Positions 56,291 to 64,000 of a stretch of 64,000 bases of DNA are shown in pieces. Under the pieces are notes generated by a model, which was not told the DNA's origin, searched no databases, and saw only the letters and a program-made list of their open reading frames with translations. Source of the stretch: Lineus longissimus (Eukaryota; Nemertea; Pilidiophora; Heteronemertea; Lineidae); contig NC_088315.1 of the NCBI RefSeq assembly GCF_910592395.1, positions 13,437,808-13,501,807 on the forward strand, in the 5' to 3' direction. How positions within the stretch are numbered: the stretch's first letter is position 1; every line of letters begins with the position of its first letter. Both the position numbers and the translations under genes were made by a program.

Positions 56291-56840
56291 TGGCGTAAAT
56301 TCGCCGTCAGGCCGTAACTATGGCACGTTTCTTAACTGCAATGACTATTGATCACAAATTAAGTACACATGTACCCCTTGGTCAGGTGATCTCAGGTGAT
56401 CTCAGGTACCGAAGTTTGGTGCAATCTGATTTGCCGTTTGGCCTCCCGGGAGGGGGCCAAATCCTAAATTCTTCAAAATGCCATTATTCCTAGTAATGAC
56501 TTGCCCGATTGGCACCAATTTTATATCATAGGTACATCTAATTCTAACAACCATTCAATGTGTCACCCGGGTCTTCTTTGATTTGACCTACTTTTCAAGG
56601 TCACAGAGGTCGAATGTACTGTAAATTAGCCATTTTGGGGAAATTGTAATTGCTTGGACCTACATCAAACCTAACACTACATGACACAATACCATGCTCT
56701 TTATCCATCTTTCCTCCACATGAGGTGAGCACAATGGCCCTGGCCATTTCATTTTTTAACAAACATCCATGAACAAAAACAACTTGACTTCTCGTATGTT
56801 ATTTATTCATTCAACGTTGTTTTTCTTCGACGCTTTGCAG

Positions 56841-57142
56841 GTGAAAATGAGGCCGGTAAAAATGCTAATCTATTAGACTGGGCCCCAGTACGATCTGGCG
56901 GGAGCTGTACTGTCGAGCCGTCAACTACTTCCACATGTACGGCCGTGGCCGTGACTGAACTCAAGTGGTCTCTTCATGGACTCCGATCATATGTTCCAAG
57001 TATAAGGGCAACTAATTTCGCTGGTTATTCCGCCGAGGTGAAGGGAGCTGCGTATGTGCATGATGCCGAGCCTCCGAATGAAGGCATCGTGATTGAGATT
57101 ACTCCAGCTTCCGATGTCACCGAAAGGAATATTGTCTTCGGG
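56841..57142 (+). CDS. Exon 17 of large FN3-like repeat protein (longest exon)
   Basis: The acceptor is GACGCTTTGCAG and the donor is GTGAGT. GT completes glycine from exon 16, then 100 codons follow (phase 1 in, phase 0 out). Segments are ENEAGKNANLLDWAPVRSGG, a C-x-V-x-P-x-T-T-x-T-C pair of cysteines, LHGLRSYVPSIRATNFAGYS (F strand and turn), and VHDAEPPNEGIVIEITPASD, the next linker. It ends one module and starts another. Confidence 0.96.
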
Positions 57143-57758
57143 GTGAGTTCCACTCTAGTTTGAAATCTACAATGAAGCTTCAGTCGTAAAGTGGCAACGG
57201 TCTTTCCAACTGCAGTGGGTTTATAAAGGTTGCGACAGTTGGTACATTCCTACGTCGAAAAATGATAAGCAAATTACACAGACATACAAACATATGCTCA
57301 CATGAGTGTATAATAAACATACAACAACACTTTATTTCGGTTTCTTGAATCGTTCGATGGTATTCCGGTAAACCGTTTTACTGTCTGACTAGATGAGCTT
57401 TGGGGGGAGGGGGGCAACTGTTGGAAGGATTGCAGTTGCTGAAAATTGATAAATATTGCCTGCATGGTGCTATGGCAATCAAGCCGAAGACAATATGAGC
57501 ACAACATGCGATCCCAAAAATTTATCATTCGACAAATAATGCCATCTAATGTCTTGTCACTCCCATCCGAAAATATATTTCTCTATAGGGGCAAGCACAC
57601 ATAAGCCTATTTATTGGAGTAAGATGTAGTAATATAGAGAGTTATGTGTAGTTCTCTTCGATCTCGCTGCATTTACGGATCAACAAAACATTACTGCTAG
57701 ATAACACAAAAACAGTATTAGAGTGAGCTTTATTAAAATCATTCCATTCTGATTTCAG
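57143..57758. other. Intron 17
   Basis: This is a 616-bp intron with no recognisable element. Confidence 0.7.
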
Positions 57759-57950
57759 AAAGCCGATGATATAGACCATCAAACAACTAAGAATCAGCTG
57801 ATAATAGAATACTGGGGTTTCGAAAGACCAAATGCACCAACTACCTACCAAGTTGCCGTGGGCACGACACCCGGCGCGGTTAACACTCTCAACTGGCAAT
57901 CAACAACCACACAGAGACAGGCACTGGTTGTTTCCTTGCAGGATTTTACG
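57759..57950 (+). CDS. Exon 18 of large FN3-like repeat protein
   Basis: The acceptor is TTCTGATTTCAG and the donor is GTGAGG. The exon has 64 codons, phase 0 in and out. The peptide includes NQLIIEYWGFERPNAPTTYQ, then VAVGTTPGAVNTLNWQS and ends LVVSLQDFT. Y-x-V-A-V-G-T-T-P-G is the C'-E region seen in many invertebrate modules of this kind (strand, then G-T-x-P-G). Joined with exon 19 it forms one FN3-like domain. Confidence 0.95.
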
Positions 57951-58537
57951 GTGAGGGATTATATTTTGTAATAATCATCTTTCTCCACTTCTTTCGACTT
58001 AGGCCATATCGATAATGTCATTGTTTTAGCGGAACAATGGATGAGCAACTGTTACTCATTCCTTTTGTACTTCCTTCTTTTAAGGATTCTAGAGTTTGTT
58101 ATGTAACTTCTAACGTGGGAAGAAGATCAGTGGCGTAGTTGTTAGAGCATCGAGCTCATAATCAGGAGGTCGTGGGTTCGATTCTCGATTCTCACCACTG
58201 TTTCATCTTTGTGTCCTTGAGCAAGGCACTTTAGTCCAATTGATTCTCTCCACCAAGGAGTTAAATGGGTACCTGGCAGAGTTAGCAGACTATGAATGTT
58301 AATCCTGCATGAGCGCTGTTTGCTATGTTAGTCGTCGTAAAATCATCGCGTCAGATTATCATTTGGCCTTCGATATTTGAGTCTTATTTGCGATGATTCG
58401 ATTCGAAAAGCCTCAAAATATTCAAAATGTTGATTTTCACCGTGCAGTTTTTTCGTTTATGACGTCATCAATGGCGGGTTTGGACTGATGCAGTTGTTAC
58501 TACGGTGACTGAAAAAAATCGACCTCTATTTTTTCAG
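57951..58537. other. Intron 18
   Basis: This is a 587-bp intron containing a tRNA-Met-like SINE (58121-58330). Confidence 0.7.
58121..58330 (+). mobile_element. tRNA(Met)-derived SINE
   Basis: The head reads AGTGGCGTAGTTGTTAGAGC (A box), GAGCTCATAATCAGGAGG (CAT at the anticodon position) and CGTGGGTTCGATTCTC (B box), ending CACCACT, which can pair with AGTGG. The body continues TGTGTCCTTGAGCAAGGCAC and AAATGGGTACCTGGCAGAG, a motif set common in SINEs of echinoderms, amphioxus and fish. The D and T arms are worn, so I do not call it a functional tRNA. Confidence 0.8.
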
Positions 58538-58667
58538 ACTTATTACGTCAGCATTAAGGCAACCAACGACTACGGAGAAATCACTGTGACGTCAGATGGT
58601 GTGAGGGTTATGTCAACTGGTGCAACTCTCAACGGCATCACCATTTTAGATGGCCTCTTCTGTGTTT
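58538..58667 (+). CDS. Exon 19 of large FN3-like repeat protein
   Basis: The acceptor is CTATTTTTTCAG and the donor is GTAAGT. The exon has 43 codons plus T (phase 0 in, phase 1 out). The peptide starts TYYVSIKATNDYGEITVTSD, the textbook FN3-like F and G strands, then GVRVMSTGATLNGITILDGL. It follows exon 18 directly in phase and closes that module. Confidence 0.95.
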
Positions 58668-60056
58668 GTAAGTCGATTGGATTACTTTCAGCTCACCTGG
58701 GTGATGAGCACGTTTCTCTTGTCTTACTTGTTGTTTGGTACATTAACGTCTTGTGTGTTGGGGCAAAACTATTGGTATCACGAAGTTCGCGCATACGGAT
58801 TGAGTTTGGGTCACCAAACGTGGAATACATGCGTTTCACTACGCAATCACCAAGAACGTTGTTAAGCTACTTCGGCATGCGAACTGACTGGTTGAAAGAG
58901 TGCGTTTTTTCAATGCATTTCAAGGTATTTTGGGCCTTCAGTTGACCCCGTGGATCTGTCCGAATCTAATCAAACTGGAGGAGCAGAGTGTCTAGATTCA
59001 TATTTTGTATCAACGGTCATCTTGGCTGTTGATAGAGTCAGCGAAAATCATCGACTCGCGGTTGGCCCTCTTCAATAGTAAACCGTCCAAAATACGTCAC
59101 AAAATGTCACCTGTCATCTACCGGCCGATGGTAAATTAAAAAAATTATTTAGAAAATGTCTCGTGGGTTCGATCCCGGCGAGGACGGCTCGCTTTCGATC
59201 TTTGGAAAATACATCTGCCCTACTTTCCGCCCCCACCCAGGTGTGATTGGTAACAGTTATCTGCCTCAACGCGTTCTGAAGTCAATTTAAGCTTTACATG
59301 ATATTATTTCTTTTGCCTTTGCCTTTCCAAGTTCCTTGGTCCTTTCCCCTCTAGTACCTTAAGAAGATCTTTGACTGTGCTTTGCGTGACCTAGTCAGTG
59401 GTCATGAGTCAGTGTGCGTCGGGCGAGGTGGATCTCGGGGTTGGATTGCTAAGAAGAAGGGGATTGGTCTGCATTCAAAAATCAAATCAAATGTAATCCC
59501 CCTGCCCCTCTTTTCTATCAGGCAATTGTATTTGCGTTTTGTGTGTTTAATTATCGATGTGCTCCCATTCCCAAGACTCATAATTGATGCATGTCAATTT
59601 AGTTGCCGTTAATTAGAACGTCTTGTTGCAACAACCGATCACAGGAATGTCCTCCCCTTTACCTAACAGAAAATCCATGTGGAAATGAGGCGTTTCCGTT
59701 CCCGAAATAACACTTCGCATTGGGTTTTTTTTCGTTTAAGAACAACATTGAGCTGCAGGAGGGCTCTAAGAAAATGTGTCGATGGGGTAACATGACTTAA
59801 CAACATGGCGGTAAAAACCAACATCACTAGATGCATGTTGGGTACCAATTTGATTCAAACATACCTGAAACCTGCTATCATTAATTTGAGTCCACTTAAT
59901 TGTTCGATTGCTGCTAATAGTGTTTCTATAATGACATGGGGTTTCGATTTGATCTACATTTCAATGACACAATGGTCAAAACAGCTTGACTTTGCTATGT
60001 TGTTTTATACTATATATTGTTTCTTCACGAGAATCACATTTGCATGCCAACGAAAG
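58668..60056. other. Intron 19
   Basis: The 1.4-kb intron has a B-box-like GTGGGTTCGATCCCGGCGAG at about 59163-59182, which hints at another SINE head. The rest holds nothing I can assign. Confidence 0.5.
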
Positions 60057-60302
60057 ATTCCTTCCGACCGGTGAATGCACTGACTCCCGATGCCTGTATT
60101 ATACCATTATTTCCGACAGCTCCAACCGCGTCAGTTGACCTTTCCAACCATGACCAGGACAACCGCCTCGCCTGTGTTGATGACATCGAGTTTCAGGCGT
60201 CACGCACTGTGGTTGCCGCTCACTGGGCCATCCCACTCAGCCTTGCTCCTTATATCAGTACCACCTGGTGGAAGATTATGGAAATGGAAGATGTAGTCGA
60301 CA
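60057..60302 (+). CDS. Exon 20 of large FN3-like repeat protein
   Basis: The acceptor ATGCCAACGAAAG is weak. It is chosen because it is the only nearby AG that keeps frame with exon 19 (T+AT, tyrosine) without a stop. The donor is GTAAGT. There are 81 full codons, phase 1 in and out. The peptide reads SFRPVNALTPDACIIPLFPT, then SNHDQDNRLACVDDIEFQAS, RTVVAAHWAIPLSLAPYIST and WWKIMEMEDVVD. The A-C and R-T-V-V-A-A-H-W segments fit the linker and first strands of a module finished in exon 21. Confidence 0.85.
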
Positions 60303-60749
60303 GTAAGTTGCACTTCTTCTCCATTGCATTCGGTACTAATCTTTTTCTGACGATTTGAATTATGCTACATTTCTTTGCGGAATCCAGGTTTTACCGGGGA
60401 TTGGCTGTACACATACACGCCAGCCAAAGGGTGTGAAGTGGTCTCGTTCGTAAATATTTAGCGAATCGAAATCGACTAATTAGCGGGCAGTACCGCGATT
60501 TACGGTAACCTGTAAGGCGATGACTAAAGGCGGTTTCAGACTATACAAACAGTTTAAAACTTGTTTTAAAATTGGTTCCATCCCTTCAGGTAACTTCCTT
60601 GGCAGTGTGGCCGCTCCGCAACACGACTTTGCAAAGTAATTTTATATTTTACAACATGTTGGTGGTTGGAGCAGGCTGCTCTATTCTCGCCAACATCTTT
60701 GTTTATGTTGGCTTTTGTGTTGACAAGTGTGTTGGGTCCTAAGCTTGGT

Positions 60750-61010
60750 TCACAAATGGTAATTCTGAAGGAAAAAAAGTCCTGCCGTAATTTTCGTCCT
60801 GACAATTTTTTTTTAAAACGGGAAAATTAATTATTCTGAAGGGAAAAAAATGCATGGCGGGATAGGAATTTTTACCTGGTGTTGTAAAATCTTTGTCCCG
60901 AGATAAATTATTGTACAGTTTCGCAATTTGTAGCGTGATTCTGGCGTAAAAATTCAGTCCTGATGTAAAAAATTTGTCCTGAATAAATTTCGCTTTGGCA
61001 TGCCATAGTT
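60750..61010. mobile_element. Partial TIR element related to 54602-55537
   Basis: The right end TTTCGCTTTGGCATGCCATAG matches the right TIR of the 936-bp element with a few changes. Upstream are repeated GTCCTG-A-AAATTT units (GTCCTGCCGTAATTTTCG, GTCCTGATGTAAAAAATTTG). No matching left end is found. Confidence 0.5.
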
Positions 61011-61299
61011 ACCGGCTAAAATTGTAGCATAGCAGACCCTTTTTATTACGTAGTGCCAGCATCACTACACCCTTGGTCGTTGGAGTATACTCCCGAGTCC
61101 ATGCTACACCTATACCATGTATACTAGCCTATGCAATAATGGGCATCCCTCGGGGGGGGGGGACACCATGCTGTGTATTTGATGTACACTGTAAACTATG
61201 CTACCTCGTGCTACCTGTGCACGTGTTGACCCATATCCCTTTGCTCTGCTCACAATCGTGGTTGTAAACATTTTTCACTGTGGTGGGAATTATTTTCCA

Positions 61300-62107
61300 C
61301 CACGGTAGAGGAGGCATCCTTATCAAGTACAAAGACGAGGAAGAGACAATCTACAGGTAGATCCTCCAGCAACTACAGAGCTTAATCTGTCGCAATTGAA
61401 GAGGCAGCCAAGCGACTGAAGCAGAAGAGGAATAAGACCAGACGACCAATAGTCATCTTCACTGATGCCCTCTCTGTTCTAAAGCCCTGCAAGATCCCAA
61501 GAAAGAGAAAATGCAGAACCTCACCACATCTCCTTAATCCCCTATGCATATGCAGGAAAAAAGGTCGATCTACGGTGGATCCCAGCTCACTGCGATATCA
61601 AGGTGAATAAGAAGGCTGGCAACCTAGCCAAGGAAGGAAGCAAGATACGGAAAATCAACCTGTCCCTAACCTATAAGGAGACAAAAACGAAAATCAAACC
61701 TGCCTATCAGAACAAGTGGAAGCAAGAGGGAATAACGTTATATCCCCCTGGTGGAAGGACGAGCACCAGGAATATGATGCAAACGCCAGCTACAAAAAAT
61801 TGACAAGAAGGGAGCAGGTGACCATATTCAGATTATGTACCAGCCACTACAGGTTACGACATCACATGTTGATCAAATTTAGAATTGGAGAGAGCGACGT
61901 CTGCCCATGCGACATGGAACCCATGACCATGGAAAACATCCTGGGGAGATATAACAGATTGGAGGAACCCTAGGAACGACATCTGGCACGAAGGAACTTG
62001 CCTACAAAACCAGCTTTACGGAGACAAAGAACAACTCCAGAGAACCGCTGAGTTTATCATCAGATCGAAGTTGACTGTCTAGCAAACGAAGAAGAAGAAG
62101 AAAAAGT
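61300..62107 (+). pseudogene. Non-LTR retrotransposon 3' end: RNase H and zinc-finger tail
   Basis: It starts near GGILIKYKDEEETIYR, the first strand of RNase H. IVIFTDALSVL follows, with the catalytic D, then VDLRWIPAHCDIKVN and NLAKEGSK, the H-C-x-I-x-x-N and A-x-L-A-K-E-G motifs. Later come FRLCTSHYRLRHHMLIKFRI and GESDVCPCDMEPMTMENIL, the H-x-x-R-L-x-x-H and C-x-C tail of Jockey-like elements. Frames shift between blocks. A GAA-rich tail at about 62086-62106 marks the 3' end. It is 5' truncated. Confidence 0.85.
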
Positions 62108-62820
62108 AACCACTGAAGCTACTGATCCCAATCTCGGTATATATTTACCCCTAGGTATTAACAGTAGCTTCGACCTTTCATTATTCCTGGTTTGGCCATC
62201 TGCGGCGCTATGTAAAAACACAAAACATTTGATAACTCGTTTAATATTGGTCGCAGCTTCCTGAAATGTTTATGGCATGTACTTCTTATGAGGGGACATA
62301 ATGTGCCCCACTGGTTTTAACCTTGATGTTTTTTTCGAGGTCACAGAGGTTAAAGATCTTGTCAAATTACAAAATTTCACATTTCGTAACTACTGCAGCT
62401 ATTATTGATCCCAATCTCTCTACATATGTACCCCTACGATGGTAACTCATAGATCAGCCATAGTTATGCCACTAGGGCGTGTTACATAAAAACATTAAAA
62501 AAATGCGATTACTCACCGATGGAGAGTCGGATTGGTTGCATATTGCTGTGGGACTGGAATGTGGGAGATGGGTAGGGGCCTAGTAATTTTCGACTGATTT
62601 CGATATCTGGTATGGCCGCCAGGCGACCATCTTGGATTTTGCATTCCTGATTGTAACTGCTGAACGAGACGCCTGATTGGCTTGAATTTTTCGTGAAATG
62701 ATGGGGTGGGAGGGGAGAGGTCACCTATTGTTTTTGGGCCCGACCTAATATCAAAATTGAGTGCCAGGTGGCAATCATGGATTTTACATCCTCGGTTGTA
62801 ACTGCAGAATGATTGTGGTG
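62108..62820 (+). mobile_element. Hairpin-family repeat, degenerate copy F
   Basis: Internal units GAAGCTACTGATCCCAATCT, ATATTTACCCCTAGG, GGTTTGGCCATCTG and CGAGGTCACAGAGGTTAAA follow the same order as in copies A and B. The hairpin ends are lost, and the DR3-like site is AGGTCA-CAG-AGGTTA (62338-62353). Confidence 0.65.
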
Positions 62821-63120
62821 GTCTTCCATTTTAGTAATAGTAGTAATATATCACCAAGTCATATCAATGCAGCGGCATAATGTATAATGTACAAGCCACA
62901 TTCTCAAGTGATAGAAATGCTTTACACACTAGTCGATGATACCTTGTGGTTAGTTTTGGAGAGCGGAGGACGAGCGCATACTGCCGCTTTGCGCTTCACT
63001 TGTTGTTGAAATCTTTGCAAGGAGGATCTAATTCTAACAGTTGACTTCATAGAGTGAATGTTAGACAGCTTTATTTCAAAGCTGTACCAATATTTGGACG
63101 GTCTGTGTTTTTTTTTACAG

Positions 63121-63341
63121 TAACCTCATGGCGTGAGTTCCGCGTGTCGGAAGAGATTGGCCTGACGTATGAGATTTCTGACGCTGAGGTATATATGACC
63201 CCAGGCCGTCGATACAAGGTGGAGGTGACATTTTGCTACGACCAGATCTGCTTCGCTTCGCTGCAGAGTAACGGCTTCCATCTGATATCAAGCCCACCGA
63301 CCGCTGGCTTAATTACTGTCGAGTATCAGGAACCACAGACG
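63121..63341 (+). CDS. Exon 21 of large FN3-like repeat protein
   Basis: The acceptor has a T-rich tract (TGTTTTTTTTTACAG) and the donor is GTAAGC. TA completes isoleucine from exon 20, then 73 codons follow (phase 1 in, phase 0 out). The peptide reads TSWREFRVSEEIGLTYEISD, then GRRYKVEVTFCYDQICFASL and FHLISSPPTAGLITVEYQEP. This gives an F strand with two cysteines, then the S-S-P-P-T-A-G linker of yet another module. No stop is present, so the gene continues beyond the window. Confidence 0.96.
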
Positions 63342-64000
63342 GTAAGCAGATTCACAAAATAATGCATCCTATTAGCTATTCCTTTAAGTATACCAATTGT
63401 TGCACAACAACAATTCAAACCTCATTCAATGAAGGAGAGGTATGATTATCTGATTCATGGGCATACATTTATTAGGGTTAATGACACCATGATGTACGAA
63501 ATGTCACTGATTACGCTCCTACCGCTGTTGAATAGATATTTTTTAGTAAGAATTATACATCGTTGTAAAAATCTTGCTGGTAGTGTATAGTTGTGAGGAA
63601 ATAATTGTGTGTGACCAACCCCATCACATTAGGAGGGTATATTAGCAGTGGGATATTTAGTGTGGGGATGTGAACAGTGTCAGCAAGTCACTGTCAACTA
63701 TGATTACCACAGCGCTAGCACTGCTAGTAGCAGACGACAATAACAAATTTGAAAACTCAAGCCGATTCAACGGCGAATAATTCCTGTTCTGTGGCACACG
63801 ACGTGGATTTCGTGGTATTCTAGATAATAACTTGAACACATCTGTTAATAGGTTTGTGTCGGTGTAGCTGTCCTGAATAAATAGAGAAAACAGTGTTTTT
63901 GTAGTCCTATGCCTAATTCAGGGTACATGTTGCGCTTATTTCTACCATATCTGCATAAGTCGTGAAGATTATTGCATGTACTGTGTTGTGTAGGATGTAC
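63342..64000. other. Intron after exon 21 (incomplete)
   Basis: 63660-63940 is an inverted copy of dispersed repeat R2 (36940-37200). There is no exon before the right edge. Confidence 0.6.
63660..63940 (-). repeat. Dispersed repeat R2, copy 2
   Basis: It carries AGTGTCAGCAAGTCACTGTC, CGGCGAATAATTCCTGTTCT and CTATGCCTAATTCAGGGTAC, which are the reverse complements of blocks in 36940-37200, in the expected order. Confidence 0.7.

Larger units (their letters stand above)
55595..56750 (+). mobile_element. Hairpin-ended repeat, copy B
   Basis: This is almost base-for-base the same as copy A (23000-24112), including the 5' hairpin (55599-55624) and the 3' AATGGCCCTGGCCATT hairpin (about 56733-56748). 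Differences seen are a longer GTC tract, a 10-base TCAGGTGATC duplication near 56390 and scattered substitutions. The similarity implies recent spread or gene conversion. No coding capacity is seen. Confidence 0.9.
53166..56840. other. Intron 16
   Basis: The 3.7-kb intron holds a 936-bp TIR element (54602-55537) immediately followed by hairpin-ended repeat copy B (55595-56750). The 53170-54320 part shows nothing I can assign. 54325-54385 is an inverted match to 3850-3920. Confidence 0.7.
60303..63120. other. Intron 20
   Basis: The 2.8-kb intron contains the right half of a TIR element related to 54602-55537 (to 61010), G11 at 61152-61162, a LINE RNase H fragment (about 61300-62107) and a degenerate hairpin-family copy (about 62108-62820). 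Confidence 0.6.

Noticed and set aside
58127-58200. Possible tRNA-Met gene
   Set aside because: The D and T arms are mismatched and a SINE body follows directly, so it is tRNA-derived, not a tRNA gene. The same applies to the tRNA-like heads at 26920-27168, 30205-30277, 30563-30640 and 37238-37310.

Overview
The window is a stretch of animal nuclear genome. Short exons with GT/AG splice sites are separated by introns of 0.35 to 8 kb, and the introns are packed with LINE fragments, tRNA-derived SINEs, TIR elements and fold-back MITEs. The repeat repertoire and the exon-encoded protein fit a marine invertebrate such as amphioxus, a hemichordate, an echinoderm or a lophotrochozoan. I cannot name the species. 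There is no sign of an operon, ribosomal RNA, CRISPR array or prokaryotic gene.

One gene dominates. I find 21 consecutive internal exons on the + strand, from 2807 to 63341. Every one of the 20 junctions keeps the reading phase, and together they give 1288 uninterrupted codons. There is neither a start nor a stop codon, so the gene runs off both edges. The product is a large extracellular-type protein. It is built from about nine FN3-like beta-sandwich modules with VD-S-PP type linkers, W-x-G-x-x-D-x-E-S-G-I type B-C strands and Y-Y-V-x-V-x-A-x-N type F-G strands. I do not recognise a named family. A weaker upstream exon (1644-1711) also fits in phase.

The rest is intron. 1-8 kb: the 3' end of a non-LTR retrotransposon, a TTAA-flanked TIR element (4441-5030), a MITE with TTGTTGCAA-rich interior (5382-6100) and an inverted degenerate copy of it. 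12.8-20.2 kb: a degenerate LINE with RNase H (minus), an RTE-like LINE fragment (minus), and a nested structure in which a Kolobok-like, TTAA-flanked element carrying a THAP domain sits inside a hairpin-ended repeat, itself inside a pair of ~105-bp inverted repeats. 21.5-24.1 kb: a CR1/L2-type LINE fragment (minus), a 218-bp tandem duplication and a hairpin-ended repeat (copy A). 30-33.5 kb: SINEs, hairpin-ended repeat copy D and a Harbinger-like TIR element with a HARBI1-like N-terminal fragment. 44-47 kb: a TIR element and a dispersed repeat pair. 50.6-50.85 kb: an array of palindromic TTTGGCAAGC units. 54.6-56.75 kb: a 936-bp TIR element followed by hairpin-ended repeat copy B, nearly identical to copy A. 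61.3-62.8 kb: the RNase H end of another LINE and a degenerate hairpin-family copy.

The most notable non-coding signal is that the hairpin-ended repeat family carries repeated perfect AGGTCA-CAG-AGGTCA (DR3) nuclear-receptor-type sites, so copies A and B place several such motifs inside introns of the gene.
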